Source: Ascaphus truei (taxonomy: Eukaryota > Chordata > Amphibia > Anura > Ascaphidae). Taken from it: 64,000 bases of DNA. The stretch spans positions 214,129,245 to 214,193,244 of the forward strand of contig CM071568.1 of assembly GCA_036426205.1 (NCBI GenBank). Direction: 5' to 3'. Of the stretch, positions 35,416-46,790 are shown piece by piece (position 1 is the first letter of the stretch; the number at the start of each line of letters is the position of its first letter). A program made the position numbers and the translations under genes. The notes under the pieces were generated by a model, which did not search any database, was not told the DNA's origin, and saw only the letters and a program-made list of their open reading frames with translations.

Positions 35416-35650
35416 TCATATGCCTTCAGTTCTACACCCAGAAAAATTGTTTGCTGTAGCAATCCACCGGTTTCCCCTCCTAATTATTTTAGCCCTAGAG
35501 ATCCTCTGGTTCCCGAGATTTACCTTTTTTTTGTACCGTATTCCTTCATGTAAAATCCAATATGGCTGCAAGGCTTGCTGAATAGGAAACTGCAACTTCA
35601 TCCCATGATGACTTTGTATATTCCTATTGGCCCGTGTGAGAAGTTGAACG
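35416..35650. mobile_element. Foldback MITE, family F copy 2
   Basis: Shares CTGGTTCCCGAGAT-TAC with the copy at 49770 and the GGAAACTGCAACTTC / TTCCTATTGG centre. The inverted halves are less well preserved than in the other two copies. Confidence 0.5.
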
Positions 35651-37097
35651 GCCGTTTTGAAATAGATCAGGATCAGTAATGAGTATATTTTTAGGGAGGT
35701 AAAAGAGGTGCAGCAGAAGATAAGGGGGGGATATTTAGGTGGTCAGCAAAACCATGGGCAACAAAAAATGATGAAGAACATACAGTAATGAATGAAGAAA
35801 GATGAATGAAAATTATATGATAATTTGGGGAGATAACTGGAATGTAGAAATAAATGATGTTTAAGTAAAGCCACCAATTATACACATTTACTCATTAAAC
35901 ATGTCACTATTCCATTGGTTATAGGTGGACTGCTCCCTTAAGTGTATTTATTTGAGCAAGGATTGCACAAATTACACAAGCTGCATGATGCTTACATATT
36001 TGTAAAAATATTTATTTTCATGTTAATTTCTAGCCATTAATAGTTAAAAATAAAATTGTGCACACCAAAAGCTTGATTACAACTTAGAATAATAAATCAG
36101 AACATATGTCTACACCTTGTTTAATACAATATAATTTCTATATAATTTCCAAGATGATACTGTAAATTCTCAGAGCTTTTGAAAGCTGCACTTATTGTTC
36201 CATTAAAAATATTAAAGCAAAAAGTACATTCTTTGTTTCTCATTGCCAGAATTACATGCTGCGTGACCATAGCAGATCCAATAAAGAATAGCAGCAAATA
36301 ACTAAACTTAGTATAAGGATTTTACACTGGGAATAATAAAGGACACAAATTGTGTTACAACATTTTTTAACACTGAGAACATAAACTGTTTGGACATAAT
36401 ATGACCGTGAAGCAGTTGTAACAGCAGTAATATTTATATGATAGGAATATTATAACCAGTAGTAAGATTGGTTTTCAGCTGATCTTCAAATATGTCTAGG
36501 CCCATAGTCACACAAGTATCCCAGGAGCCACTTGTCTCACATTTTATTGCAGTCCCATTTTTATGTCCACATTTATAAATTGTAGTCAATTCATTCCATT
36601 CCACATTGATGTGAACATCTGACCCACAATCTGCTTTTATGTATCAGGTTCTCCAAGTTTTAATACTCTTTTGAAAAAGCTTCAGCAGGCAGGAACTTAC
36701 TTTACATAGCCCAAAATTATGTGGGCGGCAGCATTTACCAGGTGGCGTGGCCCGCATACAGTACATGAAGTCCATCAGAATTTGTGGAGAGTGCTTCAGT
36801 GATTATACCTTCAATAAAGTATGTACAAATGTATATGTTAAATCCCACACCCAAAGGAGAATGCAGAAATCAGTAAAACCTTGTAACAAAGTAGTTGAAC
36901 ATGCCTTGGAATGTCGATCCAAGCGGGATCACAGAAACTGCCACTGAATTCAATGGCAGATTCCATGAAACGCTTTAGGTTCGGCCAGAGGTTGTACTAT
37001 ACAGTAGTTTTTTTGCATGGAATATTTGTATTCCAATAGAAGTATGAATATATATCTCCTTCCCTCAAATACTTATCTCACTACCTCTTCCCGGGGA
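35651..37097. other. Unassigned AT-rich DNA
   Basis: Contains a small palindrome centred on GAATTC at about 36936 (ACTGCCACTGAATTCAATGGCAG). Nothing else is recognised. Confidence 0.4.
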
Positions 37098-37320
37098 AGA
37101 TGCCACTAAAACCTTGAAAGAAGCTGGGGAACAAGTAAAAGAAATCCTTGCAAAAACTCTTTACATGCTATTCAAGAACAGGGAAATTCCAGAATAATAC
37201 TGCCATAGTTATCCTCATCCACAAGAAATGAGACAAAGAAGACATCAAGAACTACAGGCCAATCAATCTACTTACAATAATTTACAAGGTTTTAAGAAGA
37301 TACTGCAGCATTGGCAACAG
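37098..37320 (+). pseudogene. RTE-type LINE reverse transcriptase fragment
   Basis: The translation gives LKEAGEQVKEILAKTL and FKNREIPE. After a stop and frame change it gives DIKNYRPINLLTIIYKVLRR, the YRPIxLL box of the RT fingers. It is the continuation of the domain seen at 33783, with overlap at EAGEE/EAGEQ, but in a separate copy. It ends abruptly where the PLE terminal repeat begins. Confidence 0.85.
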
Positions 37321-37530
37321 GATAACCCCCTGAGGAAGGTTCCATTTTGGAGGACCGAAACGTTAGGTTTCTTGATGTACCACCATTTTCACTAATACAC
37401 TTTGTGAAGTTTTCTACAATTGAGTGCTGTCTCTTGCTTTACCAGACCTTGGAACGGTAATGTATGTCTATATTATCCATATGGGACAAGCACCTACAGT
37501 CAATCAGCACCTATGGAGTGCCAACTGTTC
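37321..37530 (+). repeat. PLE terminal repeat with decayed hammerhead-like motif
   Basis: CTGAGGA (37330-37336), an extra A, GGTTCC pairing with GGA-GG-ACC, and GAAA (37357-37360) followed by CGTTA. A stem I of AACC/GGTT is possible, but the short stem III cannot form. Downstream GAGTGCTGTCTCTTGCTTTACC and CCATATGGGACAAGCACCTA match the terminal family at 22370-22710. Confidence 0.6.
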
Positions 37531-37559
37531 TATTTGACTAAATATATATATATAAAGAA

Positions 37560-37784
37560 AGCATATATATAAAGAAAGCAGTATTGAAAGGTGAAAACAG
37601 CACAAACATAACCATGTTTGTGCTGTTTTCCCCTTTCAATACAGGTTTTTTCACTTACCTCTGAGTGCTGTCTTGTGTCTGCTTTTGCGAGGGTTGACTG
37701 CTTTCTTTATTTATCCATATAGGACATGCACCTCAATTGTTGTTTTGTATCTGGAGTGCAAGCTGCCCCCCATTTTTTACCATA
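37560..37784 (+). repeat. Second PLE-type terminal segment with inverted repeat
   Basis: An inverted repeat at about 37578-37646 (TATTGAAAGG-GAAAACAGCAC / GTGCTGTTTTCCCCTTTCAATA) is followed by GAGTGCTGTCTTGTGTCTGC and CCATATAGGACATGCACCT, paralleling 37420-37500. No GAAA core is present. Confidence 0.55.
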
Positions 37785-38050
37785 TCTAAGTCTATATAAT
37801 TGAAAACGTTGTATGTTTGCTGTGTTTATGGGCAATCTGATTGGTCCGTCGGTCTGTCACTCAGCCTCTGGCCAATCAGATTGGTCCGTGGCCCGCCCCC
37901 ACCCACCTCTCATTGGCCTGCATGGTTTGCTGACCACACCTACCCATCTCACACACTCTCAGAAGAATCAATCCAGCAACACTTTCCAGCCTCTCCGCCT
38001 GCTTTCACCGTAGAAATCAGCCAGAGTGTTGCTTCAGTTTCCTTATGGGC
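37785..38050 (+). mobile_element. Helitron 5' end, truncated
   Basis: TCTATATAATTGAAAACGTT (from 37791) is a Helitron-type start. It is followed by a GGCAATCTGATTGGTCCGT duplication and CATTGGCCTGC, also seen in the Helitron at 21330. No hairpin-CTAG terminus was found downstream, so the right boundary is only approximate. Confidence 0.5.
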
Positions 38051-38792
38051 ACTATGTGCTAATAAATTTGTATTATTTTTGACTTTTGATCCTGCCTCCA
38101 GTTCTCTTTTTTGCTGTGCTTCATTTTACTTTTTGTACTCTTCTGGATATGGCTCGACGGGACGCACGCACACAGGGATGAATAAATATTGAAAAAAGCA
38201 GTGGTACCGTGGTACAGTTTTCTCATTCTCTGGCTATCTTGCCTTTGAGAGCTGCTTTGAATGCTCAATTGGATCTAGGTTGCTGGGTCTTCCTGTGATT
38301 CCTAAAGTTGTCTTGGCTATCTGCAGGGCTACAATTGGTTTCTATCCCAGCATACTACATATAGGATCCAGCATTTATACTATGAACTTCATCCTACTAT
38401 ATACTAAGGATTATATCTACAGCACTGCCTTAAAATGGTTTGATTAAGGATAACCTACAGCACTACTTGGAGATTCACTTCTCCTTAAATCTACATTGCC
38501 CTGCAAATAAACCCTGTTCAACAAACCTTTAGGTTTATTGCCTTTAATACGGGACAAAAGACCCTGCAGCGTGACTGAGGCATCACTGTATGTATGTACT
38601 GTATGTATGTACAGTATGTATGTATGTGTGTGTGTGTAACCCCTTAGGTATTACTGAGAGCATAAAGGGTTATATAATGCCCAGGTTTCCTCTCTAATAT
38701 TTTATCTAGCCAGACAGAGTACCTGAGTATGATATAGTAGCACTGAAACAAACAAACTCTGTAGATTTGTGTAGCCCTACTCCTGCTGCAAA
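38051..38792. other. Unassigned DNA
   Basis: Contains a short TGTATG/GTGT repeat at 38585-38638. Nothing else is recognised. Confidence 0.4.
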
Positions 38793-38870
38793 GCACCACC
38801 AGATTTATCAAAGAAATGGGTCCCATAGAATACAATGCAACTTTTTGCTTTGATAAATACTGTATGGTGC
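38793..38870. mobile_element. Short palindromic MITE
   Basis: GCACCACCAGATTTATCAAAG pairs with CTTTGATAAATACTGTATGGTGC. The ATCAAAG/CTTTGAT arms and TGC/GCA ends resemble the element at 4291-4363. Confidence 0.6.
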
Positions 38871-40061
38871 AATTTGTTTCCTCCAGTTTTTAAGCCAGGA
38901 GACTTTGATATAACTCCCATTCTGCATAAACATAGGAGTAAGTTAGTCCTTGCTCCACTGCCAAAAAAATAACTTTTATTTACACTTACTGTCACGTAAC
39001 AATGTCCCATTTCATGTTTATCTACAGTATATGCTGTGTGCCTGTCTCATGTGAAAGCAATTTATCTAGATTTCACTTGTGAGGTTCACGATCAAACAGA
39101 CATAACTATATATAATACTTAGACACTATTTTCATACTGATCCAGACAGAGATTCACAAATTCCAAGAATCTGACTTTAGGCTAGCAGCAAGACATTTCC
39201 CCCAACAATATAACATGGCCAATCTTGAAAGGGAACTCAATGTATTGTCTTGTAAAGCAGATGTACTCCCTTAAATTTTATTTTTTCAATCTTATTTAAT
39301 TTTGTATTTGCAAAGGCCCGAAGCTTCCAAAACAGTGTTGACATGGTAATCTTTTATAATCACACACTCCAGCCGGCCAGGCAAGACAGACCTGATTTTC
39401 ATATTTTCTTGATAAGGTTGTTTGAAGTCCAGTGATGTATGTAAGTCCAGAAGCCCTGTGGAAGTTGGTTTAAGGCTTATTCTTTTGAAATAAAACACAC
39501 TGTTTCAAAATAATACTTGTTATGATCTTGTCGGGAATACGAGCGATACTCAGCTTTCCATATTTGCCTAATATAATTGAATTCACTACACTATGAGAGT
39601 TGTGGGCTGTTTGTTTTTTCCTTTTACAAGTTCAACTTGTATGCTGAGCCATCTTGATGGAATAGCAGCAGACTCTCTGATTGTATACGCAAGATCACTT
39701 ATTGCTGTCTTTTTTCTTATTGTATTTCACATCACCTAAGTACATTGAACACTTTAAATCACTCACGGTTGAAAGGTATACAAATATTTATCATATATAT
39801 TTTTTAATATTGCACTTTATGCTAATTATATTATATTACTGAATAATTATTCACGTATGACTTGCACTGCACAATTTGATGCCCAGATTTTCACATTTTT
39901 CTTTTCTTTTTCAGATATGAAGAAGTTGAATAAATACAATCATAACTAATGTGATGGTTACCCCAATGGTTTGGATGTACAGACAGTTTCTATTTTTCTG
40001 TTTTCCAGTTGTTTACCAAAGTTCACCCTTACTGTACCCTTGCTTTCCAATTTGGCATATT
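38871..40061. other. Unassigned AT-rich DNA
   Basis: No domain-bearing frame, RNA gene or bounded repeat seen. Confidence 0.4.
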
Positions 40062-40069
40062 TAATAGCT

Positions 40070-40383
40070 AGAGATAGGTGAAATTGTCCAAATCCGATTC
40101 CCGTAATTTCCCGAGCTTTCCATTCAAAATCCGTTCTGTTGTGACAAATCCGTTGATGGATTGCTCCAGTTTCAAAACTGCCATTGGATACAATCCTCAC
40201 GGATTTTTAAGAATCCAATCTGTGGATTTGCTCAATCCATTAGATAATTTGTTAAAATCCTCCAAAGTATTGTGGAATCCGCGGATTGGATTGAGAGTGA
40301 TTAAAAATAACCAAAAATACGAATCGCCCTTTTTGAGATCCAAGGCAGCTCCAAATCCGCAAAACAAAATTGCACATCCCTCC
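40070..40383 (+). mobile_element. hAT-like MITE, family A, with 8-bp target duplication (7/8)
   Basis: Left flank TAATAGCT (40062-40069) and right flank TAATAGCA (40384-40391) differ at one base, the duplication length expected for hAT. Termini AGAGATAGGTGAAATT and (reverse complement of right) AGGGATGTGCAATTT are similar. The 314-bp interior has repeated AATCC/GGATT motifs and no transposase. Confidence 0.7.
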
Positions 40384-40391
40384 TAATAGCA

Positions 40392-42559
40392 CCCTCCCTT
40401 GTCCTTCACAGCCACTCCTTTTATAACAATAGTTCAATTGTTATACTTAAGGGATGAGTGAGCAAAGCCAAATTAGCCATTCTGCATCTGTTATTGTATG
40501 TTGCATCAGTTCTAACAAGGCACACATAATAATCCAAAGGTATGTAGCTGTCATGCGCTCAGGTATCCCACTGAATGAATCAAACACTTAATTGTGTGTG
40601 TGTCTATTTCAATAAAGCTTCTTTTGTACAATCCTTGGAACTGACGTCAGATTTGCTGTTTGCTGTTTGCTGTTGCACCGGATACTCTCTCTTCATTCCT
40701 ACACATGATAATCCATGTTATGTATTTGCTAGAGAGGAGCCTGTGATGTTGCCATCCCAAATTGTATGCAATTGAATTAAATATTACAATGATCTGCCTC
40801 TAACTTTTATTGTGCAGTGTTTTAGGTATGGTTTAGATTTAGTTTTCATATGTATAATAACTTCATAAGAAATTATTGCAGGTCATGTGTATATCTTTAT
40901 TGTAGCTGTCAGCTTGTTGTGACAAGCAGATGTTTATATGGCATGTTATAGTGAGTGGCTGTTTGAACTAAAATTGCAAGTAACTTCCTAAGTGAATGTA
41001 CATGACATGTTGATATTGATGATCATAACATAAATTTTAACAAGGATTCCTTAACCCCTACAGTGTCCTTATGACGTACAATATTTGGTACCGCATGGGG
41101 TCTGGCATGCCATAGGCCCTTATGGTGTACATGCATTAGGTATGTCATAGGTACTTTTGGTTTTCTAGAGGGTGATCAGGCTGATGTTCTGATGGAGCAC
41201 TCTCCATTTCTGTTTCCCGCATCCATGCCTGGTTATTTATGGAACAATCACATGACATGAAAGTGATGACGTTCCGGCAGCACCAAACCCAGCACTCCAA
41301 TGGCTATTAAAGAATCTTAAATGCTTTCTGTTTACTTCTTGCAAATTGTTAAAGAACTTTTATTTACAGCTAAATAAGTTATTAAATAATCTTATGTATG
41401 TGCTGAATAGCCTCAAAGGAAACATTTCAATGTTATCTGGTAAATATGGACAATGGATTTGTCCTCTTCAGCAAAACATGATAGGAGATTTGACAGACAA
41501 TAAAACTACATTAATTTTGTGCCAATCTGCACTATTGCAGTTTCTAAAAGATTTAATGTTTGTGTCGAAGCAACAGCGACTATGATTGTTCTATAGAAAT
41601 TAATTAAAAAACAATGTCCTTCTAAGTAAATCTCAACATGCTTTATTTACAGTATGTTGAGTCACTATAAATTGAACTATAGTATTAGTGCCATTATTTT
41701 GCAAGTGAAGACCAAAAATTGGAACACTTACTTCAGAATTAAATCTCAGTTGGCAAATATTGCATGATGCGATTTGCTTTCTTCGGTGTGGTAGAGGAAC
41801 CCCAAAAGTATGATTTATGACTGCTTTTTGAATTGGGTCCATCTGCAATAAAAAGATAGAAATGAGTCTTGTTTTATTCCAAATTATCTTCATGTGATGA
41901 AGATGATTTTACTGGCACACCATGCCTTTTAAACTTTCCAAATTGTTTAGCAGAAAGCATGATTACATGCCTTTGTAAATATGTCTATGTTTTTTTTAAT
42001 ATATTCAGCTTTAGGAAAATGTAAAAAAAACAAAACATTTACTTAATTTAGTAATAATTATGTCATTTTAAAAAAACAATTCTTATGATTTCCTCCACCA
42101 CTCTATTTCCTTCTTTTTTTTTACCATAAGCCTTTCTGAGGACATTTTCATACTATAGTTATTTGTTTTATAGTTATAGGGCTTTCCCCATGATAAGGCA
42201 TTGATTTTCATAAATTAAGGTAGCAAGAAGACCTACTTGTCCATATATGTATATTGAATAAAATGAACCGGTCAAAGACTTATGTTTCTTGTTTAAAGGA
42301 ATTCGGGATGGGTTAGGGCCTCTACTCTACACTTTTCTGCTACAATGAGGCAAAAACTAATCCTTCAGATGTGTGTGCTGTGTCAAGCTGCCCTTGATAC
42401 TGGATGTTCTTCATAAGGAAAGACAAAGGATACCTATTGATTTAAGCTTAGACACATGAGTCACTCAATCTCAAATGTCAAACAGGCACATTTTGCTATA
42501 TGTTGTATACCAATTATTCTTGGAAAATGTGCCAGTATAATATTATTTGTGAAGCAATA
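40392..42559. other. Unassigned DNA
   Basis: No recognised coding or bounded element. 41040-41340 is a less AT-rich block with short palindromes that may be an old DNA transposon. Confidence 0.4.
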
Positions 42560-42567
42560 ATGTCAAG

Positions 42568-42988
42568 CACTGGTGGAACTACAATATATGCAGCCCGTTC
42601 CGTTGCCCCATGTCCTGACAGGTTAGGGGCCCTTCCTCTCAGCTGTTCTGCAGGGTTGCCACCTTGCCGACTCCCCCTCTTACTCCAGGCTCTGATTTCA
42701 TGTTGGAGGGGGATGCCCCTGCAACGCCCTCCAACTGAGCTAACCCCGACCGGAAGTCGGAACAACATCTGCTTATGAATGTGGCCGCATTGTTGGGCTC
42801 CATCAGCACTCTGACCGACCATCAGGTAGGGCACCCGGGGTGAGAGCATGATGAAGGGGAAGTGAGAGTATGGTTGATGAGGAGGGAGTGAGAGCATGGT
42901 GAGGGAGGGCGGGTGCAGTGCTGTACGGTAGATGAGAGAGCAGACTTTTTTTTTCATCGGGGCACCCCTATCACTAATTCTGCCTCTG
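42568..42988. mobile_element. hAT MITE with perfect 8-bp target duplication
   Basis: ATGTCAAG occurs at 42560-42567 and 42989-42996, exactly at the ends. The termini CACTGGTGGAACTAC and (reverse complement of right) CAGAGGCAGAATTAG are imperfect inverted repeats of hAT type. The 421-bp interior is GC-rich on the left and GAGAG/GGTGAG-rich on the right. The 147-codon minus-strand frame across it has no transposase motifs. Confidence 0.85.
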
Positions 42989-42996
42989 ATGTCAAG

Positions 42997-43327
42997 TGTG
43001 ATTACCAGATGTATGTTACCTTAGAGAACATAAAGTGCTTTTGCTTACATCAATGGTTGATTAAATCCCATGTGAGATTACACAATTTATATGTTACATT
43101 TTCTACAATTTTCATTATTTGTTGGGGTTTTGGTGAGATTTGTCAGAATTTTCAGCATTGATTTATCGAAGCCAACAGCAACAAAATTGAGCTTGATGAT
43201 TTAATTCCTATAACATTTGTGAGTCTGTCTTCTCCATAAGGAATTCTTATGTTTTACCTGTGCAATCTGGAGGGCTGGTTTACTTTATAATCTCCTATAT
43301 TTTAGCATACAAAAGTATTTTTAATTA
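42997..43327. other. Unassigned DNA
   Basis: AT-rich sequence without recognised features. Confidence 0.4.
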
Positions 43328-43332
43328 CATGG

Positions 43333-44087
43333 TGTCAGGATTGCACGGAAGCCCCGCTTCCCTGATGTGTCACGCCAGCTTCCCAGACACACGGTCCCCT
43401 TGCTAAACGTGAGCACGGCCCCAAACAGACACACGCCCAGCTCCACCGGCGCATCTGCTGTAGGTCACGCACCTTCCACGCGTGCACATCGCACGCCTCC
43501 CGCATGTGAACACCGCGCGAGATCTAAGAACAAGAAGACTCTCAGCAGCTGTGCCACACCTGAGTCACAGGTAACATCCTCCTATCGGTTATCCACTTAC
43601 TTCTAGTCCACTCCTCCCTGCTCCCTCCCCCATTGGTTGCCTGTCCCTTCTTATGTCCCCTCAGCCCTCTGCTGGTTGCTGAGCATAGACTGTTGTTTGT
43701 GCACCATGCTCATTGCAGCCTGAGTACCTGTTCCTGTTGTCTTAAACTTTGTTGTGACCCTGCTTGTGCCTGACCCATTCCCTTTGTACCCTGGACTATG
43801 GTTTGTTATCAGATTTCTGCTCTCTCCCTCCCACGACCTTGGCTAATGGACCACGACGATTCTACTCTCTCCATTCCACGACCTTGGCTCAAGGACCACG
43901 ACGGCTCTCCTCTCTCGAACCCCGGATCACAGCAAGTACCTTAGTCTATCTACACTCTCCTACCCTGACCCGACAACACGTCCCTGACTCTGCTATCCGG
44001 ACCAGTCCCCGTGTTTTAGGGCGGTGGTTATACATTCCCCACCTCAGCCCCGTGGTCTAGTCCAGGTTGTAGTGAGCATCCGTGACA
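43333..44087 (+). mobile_element. Solo LTR with perfect 5-bp target duplication
   Basis: TGTCAGGATTGC...GCATCCGTGACA is flanked by CATGG at 43328-43332 and 44088-44092. The element starts TG and ends CA with TGTCA/TGACA inverted termini and is 755 bp long. No internal region or second LTR is nearby. It contains a local duplication of about 48 bp with CCACGACCTTGGCT (about 43840 and 43886). The family (Gypsy or ERV) cannot be fixed from the LTR alone. Confidence 0.9.
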
Positions 44088-44092
44088 CATGG

Positions 44093-44565
44093 TAAATAAT
44101 CCCTCAATAACTCCTTATTAACAAAAGAAGATTTTGAGCTGTACAGACTCATTAATTGCCTTATTTTTAAACCTTAGCATGTAAATCATAGTATCGGTAT
44201 GTTTCTTACCTGTCATTCACAAGCTTCATGTCAACAGTTGGCAGTATTTTACAGTATATAGTATCTGTACTTTTTATGCATAGTGGTCAGATTATTTTGT
44301 TGGCAGGGATATAGATTATTTATTTACAAATTTGAATAGCGGTGTTACTAAGAAAATCCTAACTAAATACTGTTAAATACTAGACAACACCTGACTTTGT
44401 GATTAGCGTATTTAAGGTATTCAAAGGTCAAACCAGTGTAATGATAATGCAGAAAACAGACTAAGAAAATACACAATGAAGAGCAAACAAAATTGTCAAA
44501 GAACACTACACAAAGGTTACAAATGGCATTCTAAAACCTATATTGATTTTGGGCATAGAAAAAAT
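44093..44565. other. Unassigned AT-rich DNA
   Basis: Nothing recognised. Confidence 0.4.
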
Positions 44566-44702
44566 AATGGCTATGTTGCTGGGATTCATCAAGCTGTGAT
44601 GCAGAGGTCAAGCACCCTGATACAGCAGTAACTGCCATTGATTTGAATGGCAGTTAACATTGGATATACCCTGCATCGAAGCTCAATAAATCCCAGCCAT
44701 AG
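44566..44702. mobile_element. Palindromic MITE
   Basis: The left half contains GCTGGGATTCATCAAGCT and AACTGCCATTGA. The right half contains TGAATGGCAGTTAAC and AGCTCAATAAATCCCAGC. The halves are reverse complements at many positions over about 60 bp each. A smaller relative with ACTGCCACTGAATTC lies near 36930. Confidence 0.65.
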
Positions 44703-44821
44703 TGTCACAGCTGAAATGTAGGCACAAAGTCATTATTTTATCTAAGCCCGAGTGTCTATATAAATCTTAGTTCCATCATTTCCTGGTATGTCTGCATCAG
44801 TCTCCAATGAGTTTAGAGAGT

Positions 44822-45084
44822 TACCTTTGCAGGGAGAGGGAGTGGCTCAGTGAGTAAAAGGCACTGACTGGCACTGACAGTTTGAAGCAGGGGAGCCTAG
44901 TTCAATTCCCGGTGTCGGCTCCTTGTGACCTTGGGCAAGTCACTTTATCTCCCTGTGCTTCAGGCACCAAAATCATAGATTGTAAGCTCCACTGGGCAGG
45001 GACCTGTGCCTGCAAAATGTCTCTGTAAAGCGCTACATATAACTAGCAGCGCTTTACAAAAACATGCTATTATTATTATTATTT
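44822..45084 (+). mobile_element. tRNA-derived SINE (MIR/CORE-like)
   Basis: The head has RNA polymerase III promoter boxes: box A TGGCTCAGTGAG at about 44832 and box B AGTTCAATTCC at about 44900. The core contains TGTGACCTTGGGCAAGTCAC, diagnostic of MIR/CORE-SINEs, then CTCCCTGTGCTTCAGGCACC. The tail contains TGTAAAGCGCTAC and ends in (ATT)n, as in SINEs that borrow an L2-type tail. It is not a functional tRNA gene: the fold is incomplete and the core follows directly. Confidence 0.9.
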
Positions 45085-45652
45085 TGGCACAAAGCTTCGG
45101 CTTACGTTACTTTTATAGAAGTTGGTTTTCTCTGACCTTAAACTTAAACCTTGACCTTTTCTCTGACCTTAAACGAGCCTCAGTAATATTTCTACAACAG
45201 TAGAAATATGCGCGTGTGTTGTGCATAAAGGCACAACTACTTCTTGATACATTGATCTCATTATGTGATGCTAAAATAGCATGACGACATGGAGGTATTC
45301 ACTCGTGTTACAACAGCAAAATGAATTATATTTTTTTTCTCGGAAGGACAAGAGGACATTAGATAATCGAGTACGAGGTAGGAATCTGAAGAAGAAAATG
45401 CATGCTATTTTTAAAATTGAGGTTAATTATTTCATTAGAATATGACTCTTGGGAAACTGACAACTGAGGATGAAGCAAAGATGGAACAGCTAATTAAAAT
45501 CGAAAAAATTAATCTGTACTCTTGTTGTTACATATAAATAAGATGCCAGCTGTGATTTATAGAAGTTAATGCTGTTTAGACTAAACTAAACTAAACTCCC
45601 AATACAGGTATCTGTCTGTTATGATAACTATAACGTTAACTTTATTTCAAAT
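45085..45652. other. Unassigned DNA
   Basis: No recognised features. Confidence 0.4.
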
Positions 45653-46060
45653 TAGAGATAAGCCAAAGCAGATGTGATAAATCAGAACCTACCAGAACCT
45701 TAACCTCCCAAATCAAATAAGAAACCAAACCCCGTAAAAGGTGCTTAAATCAATTACAAAAAAACCCAAAAGCCAAGTGGGGTGTTTCCCACCGTACCAT
45801 CCTAAATTATATTACATTTTTAAGATATATTATTTTCATTTCCTAATTGTTTTTAGGACACTTAATTTTTACCTAAGTGTTTACTTATTTGAAGCAGTTC
45901 ATGCTTTATTAAGCTTTTGTAGCATTCTCTGGCAGTTTGAGTATTTTTTCCATAATTTGTCAAAAATCCAAACCTCAGTTTTAACAAAAACCAGAACAAA
46001 AACACAAACATATTTGGAAACAAAACACGAAAAAAGTTTTAGAACTGAAGTAAGGGAAAG
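45653..46060 (+). mobile_element. Possible hAT-like family A relative
   Basis: Starts TAGAGATAAGCCAAAGC, matching the family A terminus. It continues with an A-rich interior carrying repeated CCAGAACC/AACCAAACC motifs. The right terminus and target duplication are not identified. The 152-codon frame here (45741-46199) is low complexity and runs into a SINE fragment. Confidence 0.3.
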
Positions 46061-46139
46061 TTTTTTTTTATTTTGCAGTGACATTCAAAGTCCTTCAAAA
46101 TTACAATCTAACACGCTGTACGTATGTAGAATTTTACAG

Positions 46140-46305
46140 GTAGAGTCTCCTGACCTGATAGTCTCTGGTTGGTACCTGAGGCACATGGAGATAAAGTGAC
46201 TTGCCCAAGGTTATAAGGATCCGACATGAGGTTTTGAATTAGACTGCCCCACTTCAGTCAGTATCACTGTTTTTAGAGTTAGTGTCTTTATTTACTAAGC
46301 CATTC
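46140..46305 (-). mobile_element. Partial tRNA-derived SINE (MIR/CORE-like)
   Basis: On the minus strand it has CCTTGGGCAAGTCACTTTAT and CTCCATGTGCCTCAGG, plus a decayed box B and box A region. The 3' tail is missing. Confidence 0.8.
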
Positions 46306-46790
46306 CATCAGCCCTAAATGATCTGAGTATAGTTCATTCATGAGACATCCAACCAATGTACCTATTAGCAAAGGTTACATTTGCATGCTTTAGTTGTCTG
46401 TTTTCCTGAGTCACTGGGATATTCTAGTAGCTGCAATATCGATATGCACGTCCGCATATTCTGAAAGCCCTTATAGCATGTCCAAACCTGTGCGAGAAAG
46501 GCTTTTCTGGAAGTGGTTTAATTCTGGCTCCGCAAATCGAAGCAGTATGACAAAAAAGTCTCAAACTTATAATTGTTGATGGAATTATAGTAGCTCTGTT
46601 AACTCAAAAAAGGCAAAAAAAAAAAAAAAATACAGTAATTTGCAGGTTGTTTCTCACCACCTCAATGTTGGCGAGAGCCTCAAAATATGTAGAGCCACAC
46701 CGCCTACAGTACTGGCTAACTCCAGATGTGCATTGCTGAATTTTTTGGAAACCCTATATAATTATTATTACAAACAAATACATACATACA
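46306..46790. other. Unassigned DNA
   Basis: A homopolymer A-run lies at 46615-46630. Nothing else is recognised. Confidence 0.4.

Noticed and set aside
42514..42957. 147-codon minus-strand frame
   Set aside because: Lies inside a 421-bp hAT MITE with exact boundaries and has no transposase motifs.
44829..44910. A possible tRNA gene (box A and box B present)
   Set aside because: The boxes belong to a tRNA-derived SINE: the acceptor stem does not close, and a MIR/CORE-type core and L2-like tail follow. Two more copies exist in the window.
45741..46199. 152-codon frame with hydrophobic start
   Set aside because: Low-complexity A/T-rich sequence that runs into a SINE fragment at its 3' end; no domain.
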